Below, piece by piece: positions 49,331 through 57,981 of a stretch of 64,000 nt of DNA (positions within the stretch are counted from its first letter, which is position 1; each line of letters starts with the position of its first letter). The translations under genes and the position numbers were made by a program. Under the pieces are notes generated by a model. It was given only the letters and a program-made list of their open reading frames with translations, ran no database searches and was not told the DNA's origin. The stretch spans positions 124,001-188,000 of the forward strand of contig NZ_JNZO01000022.1 in assembly GCF_000717595.1 (NCBI RefSeq). Direction: 5' to 3'. This stretch comes from Streptomyces flavochromogenes (lineage in GTDB: Bacteria > Actinomycetota > Actinomycetes > Streptomycetales > Streptomycetaceae).

Positions 49331-50845
49331 GTGACGCAGAACGGACAGGGTCCGGAGCCGCAGTACCCGGCGGTGCCCCCCGCGCAGAACGCCCAAGGGG
49401 GAGCACAGCCGTACGGTGGCGCCTGGGGTCCCGCCGGCGCGGCGCCGGGCGGGCAGCCGCTGCCGCCCGCGCAGCCCCTGCCTCCGGAGGCGTCGCCGGG
49501 CGGCGCCGCCGACATGCAGTCCACCCAGTACCTGCCGCCGGTCCCGCCGCCGCAGCCCGGCTACGGCTACCCGGGACCGGGCGCCCCGGGCGGCGCCGAC
49601 ATGCAGGCGACCCAGCACATGGCACCGGTCCCGGGCGGGATGCCGCCGGTGGCCCCCGTCCAGGGCGGGATGCCCCCCGTGCCGGGCGGAATGCCGCAGG
49701 CGCCGGGGCAGCAGCCCGGCTACGGGTACCCGCAGCAGGCGCCGGGCGGGATGCCGCAGGCCGGTCAGCGGCCCGGGTACGGCTATCCGCCGCCGGCCGG
49801 GGACATGCAGGCCACCCAGCACATCGCCCCCGTGCCGCCGCAGCCGGGCGGGGGTGCCCAGACCCAGTTCCTGGGCACCGGGTCGCTCCAGGCGCAGGGG
49901 CCCGGGCCCGCGGGCGCCTCCGACGCGACCCAGTACATCGCCCCCGTACCGGCGCAGGAGCCCGGTGAGCGGCAGCCGCCCGCCGAGTTCGACAATCTCT
50001 TCCGTACGGAGGCGCCGCGGGCGCCGCAGGCCCCGCAGCAGCCGCACGCGCAGGCGTACCAGCAGCCCGCCCCGGCCCCGTATCAGCAGCAGCACCAGCC
50101 GCCGCAGCACCAGCAGTACCACCAGCCGCCGGCGCCCCCGCAGCAGTACGCGTACGAGGGTGCCTACTACGACGACGGCGCCGACCCCGAGCCCCCGCGC
50201 CGCAAGTCCCCGGTCGCGCTGATCGCCGCCGTCGTCGTCGGCTGCGCGGTCGTGGGCCTCGGTGCCGGCGCGCTGCTCAGCGGTGGCGACGAGGACAAGG
50301 ACCCCAAGAAGGGCAGCCAGAACGTGGCGGAGAGCTCCGCCGCCCCGTCCGGCGAGGCCTCGACCGCGCCCACCGAGAAGCCGGCCGACCCGGCGGAGCC
50401 GCAGGCGCAGGAGCTGAGCAAGCTCCTCGCGACCAGCAGCGACAGCCGCAACACGGTGATCAGCTCGGTCGCGGCCATCGAGCAGTGCAAGAACCTCGAC
50501 AAGGCGGCGAGCGACCTGCGGGGCGCCGCCGAGCAGCGCCGGAGCCTGGTCACCAAGCTCCAGTCGCTGTCGGTCGACAAGATCCCGGACAACCCGGCCC
50601 TGACGGCCGCGCTCACCAAGGCCTGGCAGGCCTCGGCCTCCGCGGACGACCACTACGCGGCCTGGGCGGACCAGATGAAGGACAAGAAGGCGTGCAAGGG
50701 CGGCAAGGCCCGCACGACCAACCACAAGGCCGCGGCGAACGCCAAGAGCGGCGAGGCCACCGCGGCCAAGAAGCAGGCTGCCTCGCTGTGGAACCCGACG
50801 GCCACGAAGTACGGCCTGGAGAAGCGGACGTACACCCAGCTGTAG
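49331..50845 (+). CDS. Proline/glutamine-rich membrane protein with repeated TQ motifs
   Basis: 504 aa from GTG 49331 (TAGGAG upstream). Residues 1-285 are disordered Pro/Gln/Gly-rich sequence containing four copies of D-x-(Q)-x-T-Q-(Y/H)-(I/L/M)-x-P-V-P (DMQSTQYLPPVP, DMQATQHMAPVP, DMQATQHIAPVP, DATQYIAPVP). One TM helix follows (VALIAAVVVGCAVVGLGAGALL, ~297-318), then an extracellular Lys/Ala-rich helical region. The repeats resemble phospho-Thr sites read by FHA domains. Single-pass envelope protein of unknown role. Confidence 0.75.
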   Translation: MTQNGQGPEPQYPAVPPAQNAQGGAQPYGGAWGPAGAAPGGQPLPPAQPLPPEASPGGAADMQSTQYLPPVPPPQPGYGYPGPGAPGGADMQATQHMAPVPGGMPPVAPVQGGMPPVPGGMPQAPGQQPGYGYPQQAPGGMPQAGQRPGYGYPPPAGDMQATQHIAPVPPQPGGGAQTQFLGTGSLQAQGPGPAGASDATQYIAPVPAQEPGERQPPAEFDNLFRTEAPRAPQAPQQPHAQAYQQPAPAPYQQQHQPPQHQQYHQPPAPPQQYAYEGAYYDDGADPEPPRRKSPVALIAAVVVGCAVVGLGAGALLSGGDEDKDPKKGSQNVAESSAAPSGEASTAPTEKPADPAEPQAQELSKLLATSSDSRNTVISSVAAIEQCKNLDKAASDLRGAAEQRRSLVTKLQSLSVDKIPDNPALTAALTKAWQASASADDHYAAWADQMKDKKACKGGKARTTNHKAAANAKSGEATAAKKQAASLWNPTATKYGLEKRTYTQL

Positions 50846-50937
50846 CGCCGGCCGCGGCCCGGCCGTAGCCCCGCCACGAACACGGCCCCGCCGCGAGCAC
50901 GGCCCCGCCGCGGCCCCGGCCGCGGCGGGGGAGGGAC

Positions 50938-52263
50938 TCAGGGGGCGCTCAGGACGGTCTCGCCGACGTCGACGAAACCGGGCCGCTGCGCCACCAGCTG
51001 CCCCTTGCGGACCATCTGGAACGTCACCTCGTGGTTGACGATCCGGGGGAAGCCCGGGGCGCCGAGCAGGTCCTCGTACTTCCAGCGCAGGGTCGGGGTC
51101 AGGCCGCCGGTGTCGATCCGAGCGCCCCGGTCGAGGGCGAACGCGATCTGGGTGGCGGTGATCTTGTCGGCGTCGAGGGTCTCGACGACCTCCTTGAGGA
51201 CCGTGTAGGCGATCCAGGTGGTCTGGACGCCCGCGTCGGCCGGGTCGACCCGGTTGTCGGCGAAGGCGTGCTCCTGGATGACCTTCCGCATCGGCGCCCA
51301 GCTCTTGTCGGACGCCTCCGGGTACCAGCCGGTGACGAACGCGCCCTCGAAGGGGCTGTGGGCGCCGCCGGTGCGGTCGATCACGGGCTGGCCGACGCTG
51401 CCGAGGACGGACGAGATCCGCACGCCGTCCTTCTTCTCGCCGGAGCCGTCGCCGGAGCCGTCGCCGGAGCCGTCGCCGTTCCCGCTGTCGCTCTCCTGCT
51501 GGGGGAGGCGACGGAAGGAGTCGAAGAAGGTCTGGGTGCGCTCGCCGAGCACGGCGGTGACGCAGCCGTCCTCGGCGCCGGCCTTCTCGCGGGCCTTGAC
51601 GGCGGGCTCGGTGTACTCGGCGGCGTCCTCGACGGCGGGGATGTCGATGGCGCTGCGGTGGCTCGCCTTGCGCAGGCCCGAGTTGAGGAGCTCGGGGAGC
51701 TTGTCGCCGGCGAGGGTGTCGGGCCGGACGAGGGAGACCTTGCGGCAGGACGCGGCGAGCTGCATGCCGTGACCGGCGATGAGCGAGGCCTGGCCGCCGT
51801 TGACGGGGTAGGAGAGCGGGCTGGTGAACTCGTCCTCGGAAATGCCGTAGCCGCCGATGTACGGGATGCCCGCGGCCTCCAGGGGGGCCATGAAGGCGCG
51901 CCCGTTCTGGCTGTACGAGCCGACGACGGCGACCGCCTTCTCGCGGACGGCCCGGCGGGCGCAGGCGGCCGCGCCGGTGGTGGTGTTGTGCTCGTTGCAG
52001 GTGAGGATGCGCAGCTCGTGGCCGTCGATGCCGCCCTGGGAGTTGACCCAGCGGGCGTAGGTCTGGGCCATGGCGGGCATTCCGGGCATATTGGTGGCAC
52101 GGGTCTGGTCGGGAGCCCACGTCATCACGGTGACGGGCTCCCTGGAACCCCCCGTGGTTCCAGGGAGCACGCCACAACCGGTGAGCAACGAGGCTCCGGC
52201 CGTCGCGGTCGTGACGTACGCGAGGAGTGAGGTCAGTCGCCGTCCGGTCATGGACACGCACAT
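50938..52263 (-). CDS. Substrate-binding lipoprotein (branched-chain amino acid ABC type)
   Basis: 441 aa from ATG 52263, chosen for GAGGCGG 3-9 nt upstream. Lipobox ASLLTGCG marks a lipid-anchored extracellular protein. The periplasmic-binding fold type I follows (MAQTYARWVNSQGGIDGHELRILTCNEHNTTTGAAACARRAV...AVVGSYSQNGRAFMAPLEAAGIPYIGG). A GDGS-GDGS-GDGS stretch is encoded by three 12-bp repeats (about 51439-51477). No permease or ATPase gene is adjacent, so it is an orphan binding protein. Ligand unknown. Confidence 0.83.
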   Translation of the reverse strand: MCVSMTGRRLTSLLAYVTTATAGASLLTGCGVLPGTTGGSREPVTVMTWAPDQTRATNMPGMPAMAQTYARWVNSQGGIDGHELRILTCNEHNTTTGAAACARRAVREKAVAVVGSYSQNGRAFMAPLEAAGIPYIGGYGISEDEFTSPLSYPVNGGQASLIAGHGMQLAASCRKVSLVRPDTLAGDKLPELLNSGLRKASHRSAIDIPAVEDAAEYTEPAVKAREKAGAEDGCVTAVLGERTQTFFDSFRRLPQQESDSGNGDGSGDGSGDGSGEKKDGVRISSVLGSVGQPVIDRTGGAHSPFEGAFVTGWYPEASDKSWAPMRKVIQEHAFADNRVDPADAGVQTTWIAYTVLKEVVETLDADKITATQIAFALDRGARIDTGGLTPTLRWKYEDLLGAPGFPRIVNHEVTFQMVRKGQLVAQRPGFVDVGETVLSAP

Positions 52264-52383
52264 TTCCGCCTCACGGGTAACGCGGGAGTGAGCATGGTTC
52301 AACGCGGGGTGACGTGAAGGTGAATTACGGGGGCTACGAGGGGGCGGCTCCGGTTACCGGACACGGGAACGTACGATCGAAAC

Positions 52384-52890
52384 GTGTCCAGTCCAGTCTC
52401 CGGTTCGGTTAACTCTTCCCGTCGCGGCCGTCGCTCCTCCACCATGGGCGGCATGCCGCTCAACGACATGCCGTGGTGGCGCTGGCGCAGCAACGTGCGC
52501 TCGGCGCTGCACATGCTCTCCGACCCCGGGTTCCACGAGACCACCTGGCTGGCCGGCCTCGACGGGTACGGCGACGTCACCGACGCCGTCTACCGCCTGG
52601 TCGAGGACACCTGGCTCGACAACTGGTCCGCCGAGAAGTACGTCGGCTCGATCTTCCGCGACACCGGCGAGGCCGCCCTCGTCGACGCCGCCGTCCTCCG
52701 GGTGCTGCGCATCATGCACCAGGTGGGCCCCGACGCCCCCGTCTCCGCCTACCTCCAGCACCCCGGGTGGCCCGAGGCCGTACGGGCCGCCCGCGAGGCC
52801 CACGTACGCCTCGCGCAGGCGGACGGGGAGGACCCGGACACGCCACCGCGCTCCCTGGACGTGCTGCACATCATGACGGGGTCCGTCTGA
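52384..52890 (+). CDS. Conserved actinobacterial hypothetical protein
   Basis: 168 aa from GTG 52384; ATG 52444 is an alternative. No known domain is recognised. The conserved-looking core is MPLNDMPWWRWRSNVRSALHMLSDPGFHETTWLAGLDGYGDVTDAVYRLVEDTWLDNWSAEKYVGSIFRDTGEAALVDAAVLRVLRIMHQVGPDA, rich in Trp and predicted helical. TACGAT (52372-52377) ends 6 bp before the GTG, so the mRNA may be leaderless. It is followed by purU on the same strand at 46 bp. Function unknown. Confidence 0.65.
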   Translation: MSSPVSGSVNSSRRGRRSSTMGGMPLNDMPWWRWRSNVRSALHMLSDPGFHETTWLAGLDGYGDVTDAVYRLVEDTWLDNWSAEKYVGSIFRDTGEAALVDAAVLRVLRIMHQVGPDAPVSAYLQHPGWPEAVRAAREAHVRLAQADGEDPDTPPRSLDVLHIMTGSV

Positions 52891-52936
52891 CGGACGGTGG
52901 GTCACCGCGCACCGCCGGATATGGCAGGCTGACGGG

Positions 52937-53788
52937 ATGACCGACCAGTACGTCCTCACCCTCTCGTGCCCCGACAAGCAGGGCATCGTGCACGCCGTGT
53001 CGAGCTACCTCTTCATCACCGGGTGCAACATCGAGGACAGTCAGCAGTTCGGAGACCGCGACACCGGGCTCTTCTTCATGCGGGTCCACTTCTCGGCCGA
53101 GGCCCCCGTGAACGTCGACAAGCTGCGCGCCAGTTTCGTCGCCGTCGGCGACTCCTTCGAGATGGACTGGCAGATCCACCGCGCCGACCAGCGCATGCGG
53201 GTCGTCCTCATGGTGTCGAAGTTCGGCCACTGCCTGAACGACCTGCTGTTCCGCTCGCGGCTCGGCGCCCTGCCGGTCGAGATCGTGGCCGTCGTCTCCA
53301 ACCACAGCGACTTCGAGGAACTCGTCGGCTCGTACGGGCTGCCCTTCCGGCACATCCCCGTCACCAAGGACACCAAGGCGGAGGCCGAGGCCGAGCTCCT
53401 GGACCTGGTCCGCGAGGAGAACGTCGAGCTGGTCGTCCTCGCCCGCTACATGCAGGTCCTCTCCGACGACCTCTGCAAGCAGCTCTCCGGGCGGATCATC
53501 AACATCCACCACTCCTTCCTCCCGAGCTTCAAGGGCGCCAAGCCCTACCACCAGGCGCACGCGCGCGGCGTGAAGCTGATCGGCGCGACCGCCCACTACG
53601 TGACGGCCGACCTCGACGAGGGCCCGATCATCGAGCAGGAGGTCGAGCGCGTCGCCCATGACGTGACCCCGGACCAGCTGGTCGCGATCGGCCGCGACGT
53701 GGAGTGCCAGGCGCTGGCCCGCGCGGTGAAGTGGCACGCGGAGCACCGCATCCTGCTGAACGGCCGCCGCACGGTGGTCTTCGCGTGA
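52937..53788 (+). CDS. purU: Formyltetrahydrofolate deformylase
   Basis: 283 aa, the normal length. N-terminal ACT-type regulatory domain (YVLTLSCPDKQGIVHAVSSYLFITGCNIEDSQQFGD), then the formyl-transferase catalytic domain. Conserved residues include Asn/His in INIHHSFLPSFKGAKPYHQAHARGVKLIGATAHYVTADLDEGPIIEQEVERV. It hydrolyses 10-formyl-THF to THF and formate, balancing one-carbon pools, and links functionally to serine/glycine metabolism (serC in this window). Confidence 0.95.
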   Translation: MTDQYVLTLSCPDKQGIVHAVSSYLFITGCNIEDSQQFGDRDTGLFFMRVHFSAEAPVNVDKLRASFVAVGDSFEMDWQIHRADQRMRVVLMVSKFGHCLNDLLFRSRLGALPVEIVAVVSNHSDFEELVGSYGLPFRHIPVTKDTKAEAEAELLDLVREENVELVVLARYMQVLSDDLCKQLSGRIINIHHSFLPSFKGAKPYHQAHARGVKLIGATAHYVTADLDEGPIIEQEVERVAHDVTPDQLVAIGRDVECQALARAVKWHAEHRILLNGRRTVVFA

Positions 53789-53940
53789 CATCCACCACCG
53801 GGTAACACTCACCACCGCGTCCCACCCGCCACCGCCGGCCGGCCGGCCGTCGGCACGCGGCGTCGTCTTGGGCGGCGGTCGGCTCCGCCGTCGTCGCCCC
53901 CGCGCGAGGCACGCTCCGTCGCGGAGTCCGCGGGCGCGAC

Positions 53941-55200
53941 CTACAGCCGGCTCAACGACGCCGCCGCCGACAGGACGTCCCTGATCGCCTCGCGGTCGCC
54001 GTCCTGGCCCGCCGCCGCTTCCTCCGGGGAGATGTGCCCGGCCACCAGCTGGCAGAACTCCACTCCGTCCATCGCCACCTGCGCCACCACCTGCTCCGGC
54101 GAGCCGAGCGCCGCCGGGGAGTCCAGGGCGATGTACCAGTGGCCGCCGCCCGCGCCCTCCACCTCCAGGTGCAGCGAGCGGCCCGGCGCGCCCGCCGCGA
54201 CCAGACGGCGGGCCGGCGACGCCAGGCCCGTACGGCGCCGGTTGGCCAGGGCGCCCGGAAGCAGCCGGGCCGCCAGGTCGATCATGCTGTGCAGATGCGC
54301 CCCGCTCGGTGCCGCGTACGGGTACGCCACCGCGTTCGCGATGTCGTCCGCGTGTACCCAGCACTCGAACGCCCGCTCAAGCAGCGAGTCCCGCAGCGGC
54401 AGCGCGAAGTCCTTGTACGTGACCGTGAGGTCCGCCACGCCGCGCCCCGCGAACGACACCGTGCGGATCAGCGTGTGGCTCTGGTCCCGCCACGGGCCGC
54501 GGATCGAGCGGTTCGGCGGCCGGTCCAGGCCCGACCAGAGCGCCTCCGTCCGCTCCGACGGGGACAGCTCAGGGGTCCCCGCGCCCAGCGGGTCCTCCAG
54601 GCCGAGCGCCGCCGACACGAGCCCGTCCACCGCGAGGAGATGACCCATGACGCCGGCGACCGTCGCCTTCCGGCGGACGATCCGGCCCTCCTCGTACCAC
54701 TTCAGCCGCACCGGCGCGTGCCACTCCGACTCGCCGATGTCCCGGAGCAGGGCGTCGAGCCGCGCGGTCTCCGCGTCGTACGGCGTGACCCACTCCGGCA
54801 CCGGGATGCGCGCCGGACGCCGGCCCAGGCAGTTCTCCAGGACCCGGGACCGCAGCAGCGGGTCGAGGTCCAGATCGCGGTCCTCGTGCAGCAGCGCCAC
54901 CGCGTCCCGCAGCCGCAGCGCCTCGTCCGCGCACGGCGCGCAGGCCGTCAGGTGGTCCTCGACCGCCTGCGTCTCCCCGGCCGAACACGCCGAAAGGGCC
55001 CAGGCCCCGAGAAGGGACTTGAGCACCCCGTGCGTCAGGACGGGTACGTCGGGCTCGGGTTCCGCCCCGGGCTTCTCCTCCTCCGGCGCTCCACCCGGGT
55101 CGGCCGTCAGGTCCGCGTGGTCGTCAGCCGCCCGACGCGGTCCCGGTATCCACGGGGCGCGTGCGACGTCGTCCCCGTCGTCGCCGTTCGCCCGGGTCAC
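53941..55200 (-). CDS. Anti-sigma factor fused to a maleylpyruvate-isomerase-like domain
   Basis: 419 aa from GTG 55200, overlapping the sigma gene stop (GTGA). Residues ~55-115 form a zinc-finger anti-sigma domain with the ZAS motif His-x3-Cys-x2-Cys in EDHLTACAPCADEAL. From ~150 onward is an MDMPI/DinB-like fold (AETARLDALLRDIGESEW, AGVMGHLLAVDGLVSAAL, ECWVHADDIANAV, C-terminal VAMDGVEFCQLVAGH). MDMPI proteins bind mycothiol and a divalent metal, so the fusion could couple thiol state to sigma release; this coupling is inference. Confidence 0.85.
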   Translation of the reverse strand: MTRANGDDGDDVARAPWIPGPRRAADDHADLTADPGGAPEEEKPGAEPEPDVPVLTHGVLKSLLGAWALSACSAGETQAVEDHLTACAPCADEALRLRDAVALLHEDRDLDLDPLLRSRVLENCLGRRPARIPVPEWVTPYDAETARLDALLRDIGESEWHAPVRLKWYEEGRIVRRKATVAGVMGHLLAVDGLVSAALGLEDPLGAGTPELSPSERTEALWSGLDRPPNRSIRGPWRDQSHTLIRTVSFAGRGVADLTVTYKDFALPLRDSLLERAFECWVHADDIANAVAYPYAAPSGAHLHSMIDLAARLLPGALANRRRTGLASPARRLVAAGAPGRSLHLEVEGAGGGHWYIALDSPAALGSPEQVVAQVAMDGVEFCQLVAGHISPEEAAAGQDGDREAIRDVLSAAASLSRL

Positions 55201-55778
55201 CGCGCCCGTCCGTAGCCGGGCGGACCGCCGCCCTCGGAGAAGGGCCGGTTCGCCGAGGAGAGCAACTGGAGTCCGAGACGCAGGCGCCGCCGCGCCTCGT
55301 CCTCGGTGACGCCGAGGTCGGCGGCGGTCTGCCGGTAGTCCCGCCGCTGGAAGTACGCCAGTTCGAGCGCGGCACGGAGCGGCGTCGGCATGGACGTCAC
55401 GATGTAGTCGGCGCGGGCCGCGACCGAGGCCCGCCGGACCTTCTGCTCCAGCTCCTCCGCCGAACCCCGGCCCGTCTCCGCGTACGCCGTCGTCTCGGCC
55501 TGCCGCAGACGGTGCACGGCCTGCCGCTGCGTCAGCTTGGCCACCCACGAGCGCAGGTTCCCCTGCTTCGGGTCGTACGCGTCCGGGTTCTCCCAGATGT
55601 AGCCGAAGACCTCGCGGGTGATCTGGTCGGCCGCGTCGTCGTCGTCGAGGACCCGGTGGGCGAGGCTGTGCACCAGGGCGGCGAACCGGTCGTACAGCTC
55701 GCCGAGCGCGGCCGCCTCGCCGCGCGCCAGCCGCTGCTGCATCCTGCGGTCCCAGCGCGGTGGTGTGTCCATCGCCAT
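55197..55778 (-). CDS. ECF-type RNA polymerase sigma factor
   Basis: 193 aa. Sigma region 2 is LGELYDRFAALVHSLAHRVLDDDDAADQITREVFGYIWENPDAYDP...SWVAKLTQRQAVHRLRQ. Region 4 is MPTPLRAALELAYFQRRDYRQTAADLGVTEDEARRRLRLGLQLL. No other domain. It is translationally coupled to its anti-sigma gene, the usual ECF pairing. The target promoters and signal are unknown. A divergent STAS gene starts 156 bp away. Confidence 0.92.
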   Translation of the reverse strand: MAMDTPPRWDRRMQQRLARGEAAALGELYDRFAALVHSLAHRVLDDDDAADQITREVFGYIWENPDAYDPKQGNLRSWVAKLTQRQAVHRLRQAETTAYAETGRGSAEELEQKVRRASVAARADYIVTSMPTPLRAALELAYFQRRDYRQTAADLGVTEDEARRRLRLGLQLLSSANRPFSEGGGPPGYGRAR

Positions 55779-55933
55779 CCGACCCTCGCCCCTCCCGGCT
55801 CCGGCGGCTCTCCGTCTCTACTCCAAAGTAGTGTGCCGCTCCGACAACGCACCCGTGTTTGCCGCAAGTGCGCCCTTGACGCGGGCCCGGATGGTAAGGA
55901 AAGCGTCATCTCCGCGCCCGGGGGTTTCGGACC

Positions 55934-56362
55934 GTGCCGGTGGGGCAGGCGGCGACCGTGACGACGATCGAGGTCGACGAGAACGAGTACGGCTCCTGGA
56001 CGGTGTTCCGTGTACGGGGCGAAATGGATCTGGTCACCTCCCCCCGGATACGCCGCCGCGTCCACGACGCCGTGGCGGGCGGCCGCCACGACCTGGTGAT
56101 CGACCTGTCCGCGGTGCGGTTCTGCGACTCCAGCGGGGTGGGGGTGCTGATCGCGGCCCGCCGGCTGCTCCGCTCCTGCGGCGGCCGGCTGCGCCTGATC
56201 CTCCCCGAGGACCGGGACGGTCACGTCGGCCGGGTTCTCACCGCGCTCGGCGTCCGGCGCCTCTTCGAGGTGTACGAGGACGTGCCGGGGGCGCTTCCGG
56301 CGGCGGCGGTCGCCGACGCGCCCCTCCCCGGGCAGAGGGTCACCGACCGAATCGCTCCCTGA
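55934..56362 (+). CDS. STAS-domain anti-sigma factor antagonist
   Basis: 142 aa from GTG 55934. STAS fold: WTVFRVRGEMDLVTSPRIRRRVHDAVAGGRHDLVIDLSAVRFCDSSGVGVLIAARRLL, with the phosphorylatable Ser66/67 in CDSSG as in SpoIIAA/RsbV/BldG. It should be phosphorylated by a partner kinase of the RsbW type; one such ATPase is encoded at 61662. It overlaps the 3' end of the acyl-CoA ligase gene (stop 56340) by 23 bp, tail to tail. Confidence 0.87.
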   Translation: MPVGQAATVTTIEVDENEYGSWTVFRVRGEMDLVTSPRIRRRVHDAVAGGRHDLVIDLSAVRFCDSSGVGVLIAARRLLRSCGGRLRLILPEDRDGHVGRVLTALGVRRLFEVYEDVPGALPAAAVADAPLPGQRVTDRIAP

Positions 56363-57848
56363 GCTTGTACTTCATTACCTTCCGCAGCGTCTCGTTGCGG
56401 GGGAGCGCGTCCACCACCTCCAGTTGCTCCGGCAGCTTGTGGACCGACAGGCCCGCCTCCCGCAGGAAGGCCGTCACCAGCGGGAGGGTCAGCGGGCCGG
56501 CTCCCGGGGGCTGTTCGACGACGGCGCAGACGCGCTCGCCGCGCTCGGCGTCCGGGAGGCCTATGACGGCGGCGTCGCCGACGTCCGGGTGCCCGTGGAG
56601 GAGGTCCTCGATCTCCTTGGCCGAGATGTTCTCTCCCTTGCGGATGATGATGTCCTTGACGCGGCCGGTCAGGACCAGGTGCCCGCTCGGGGTGAGGTGT
56701 CCGACGTCGCCGGTGACGAGGAATCCGTCCTCGTCGAAGGCGGCGGCCGTCTGCGCCGGGTCCAGGTAGCCCCGGCAGACGGCCTCGCCGCGGAGCCGCA
56801 CCTCCCCGGAGCCGGTGATCCGGATCTCCATGCCGGCCGGCGGGCGGCCCTCGGTGGTGGCGAGGTTCTCGGCGGTGTCGTCGGGCGCGCCCATGGTGAT
56901 CATGGGGACCTCGGTCATGCCGTATCCGTGGGTGAGCTGGCAGCCCAGCTCCTTGCGTACGGCGTGGTAGATCTCCGGCGGCTTCGGCGCCCCGCCGCCC
57001 GCGAGCAGCCGCAGGGTGGGGATGACCGGCTCGCCGGGCTGTCTGCGCTGCTCGGCGAGGAACATCGAGTAGAAGGCGGTGGAGCCGCCGGCGACCGTCA
57101 CCCCGTGCCGCCGGTACTCGTCGAGGGCGTCGGGCAGCGCGAACTGTTCGAACATGACGGCCGGGAAGCCGTACAGCAGCAGCATCACGGTGTAGTCGGG
57201 CCCGGCGATGTGCGCGTACGGGAAGGCCATCGAGCCGACGTCGGACGCGGTGAGCCGCAGCGCGTGGGCGAGGCAGGAGCCGCCCGCGAGGAGCGAGCGG
57301 TCGGTGTGCAGGACGCCTTTGGGGTCGGAGGTCGTGCCCGAGGTCCAGTAGATCCAGCGGACGTCGGTCCCGGAGGCGGGGGGCGGGGGCAGCACCGCCG
57401 GGTCGCCGTCGGGCAGGGAATCGGAGTCGTACGCTTCGAAGATCCCGTGCGCGCCGAGCCGTCGCGCCATCTCCGTATGGTCGAATCCACGCCAGAATCC
57501 GGGGACGGCGAAGAACTCGGCCTTGGACTCGCGCAGCGCGAAGCCGACCTCCTTGTCCCGGTAGAAGGGGATCACGGGCGTCTGTACGGCTCCGATGCGG
57601 GCGAGCGCGAAGGAGAGCACCGCGGTCTCGATGCGGGTGGGCAGCTGCCAGGCGACGACGGTGCCAGGACGCACCCCCATGGCGTGGAGCCCCGCGGCGC
57701 AGCGCTCGGCGCGCTCGCGCAGCCCGCCGAAGGTGAGGACCCGGTCGCCCTGGAGGAGGACGGGCCGGTCGGGGGTGAGGGCGGCGCGGCGCTCGACGAG
57801 CTCCCAGAGTGTGCGGGCCGCGCCCAGGGCGTGTGCGGTCTGATCCAT
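56340..57848 (-). CDS. AMP-binding acyl-CoA synthetase (medium-chain/alicyclic type)
   Basis: 502 aa. ANL motifs: WTSGTTSDPKGVLHT P-loop, YGMTEVPMIT, GDVGHLTPSGHLVLTGRVKDIIIRKGENISAKEIEDLL, and catalytic Lys in NETLRKVMKYKL. It activates a carboxylic acid to its CoA thioester; the nearest types are cyclohexanecarboxylate- and medium-chain-CoA ligases. Divergent from the amidohydrolase gene; between them are two copies of the 17-bp palindrome shared with the cyclase/SDR pair. Entry enzyme of the second acyl-CoA module. Confidence 0.88.
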   Translation of the reverse strand: MDQTAHALGAARTLWELVERRAALTPDRPVLLQGDRVLTFGGLRERAERCAAGLHAMGVRPGTVVAWQLPTRIETAVLSFALARIGAVQTPVIPFYRDKEVGFALRESKAEFFAVPGFWRGFDHTEMARRLGAHGIFEAYDSDSLPDGDPAVLPPPPASGTDVRWIYWTSGTTSDPKGVLHTDRSLLAGGSCLAHALRLTASDVGSMAFPYAHIAGPDYTVMLLLYGFPAVMFEQFALPDALDEYRRHGVTVAGGSTAFYSMFLAEQRRQPGEPVIPTLRLLAGGGAPKPPEIYHAVRKELGCQLTHGYGMTEVPMITMGAPDDTAENLATTEGRPPAGMEIRITGSGEVRLRGEAVCRGYLDPAQTAAAFDEDGFLVTGDVGHLTPSGHLVLTGRVKDIIIRKGENISAKEIEDLLHGHPDVGDAAVIGLPDAERGERVCAVVEQPPGAGPLTLPLVTAFLREAGLSVHKLPEQLEVVDALPRNETLRKVMKYKLRERFGR

Positions 57849-57864
57849 GACCGGACTCCTCTTG

Positions 57865-57967
57865 GCTGACGTTCCGTCAGATCGTCCGGTGAGCGTAGAG
57901 GCCGGGCGCTTGTCGGTCCAGGGGTGCGGGGCTAGCCTGATGCCGTCAGATCTGACGGTCCATCAGA
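57865..57967. promoter_or_regulatory. Two copies of the 17-bp palindrome (acyl-CoA ligase / amidohydrolase)
   Basis: Consensus TCTGACGGACCGTCAGA. Copy 1 at 57865-57881 matches 14/17 with perfect CTGACG-N3-CGTCAG arms. Copy 2 at 57951-57967 matches 15/17 and overlaps a perfect 16-bp palindrome, CCGTCAGATCTGACGG (57943-57958). Each copy lies near one of the two divergent start codons. A TetR-type repressor outside the window is suspected. Confidence 0.75.
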
Positions 57968-57981
57968 AACATGGAGGGGTC

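Noticed and set aside
51421..51480. Three 12-bp direct repeats considered as a CRISPR or regulatory array
   Set aside because: They encode GDGS-GDGS-GDGS inside the substrate-binding lipoprotein gene, with no spacers between units.
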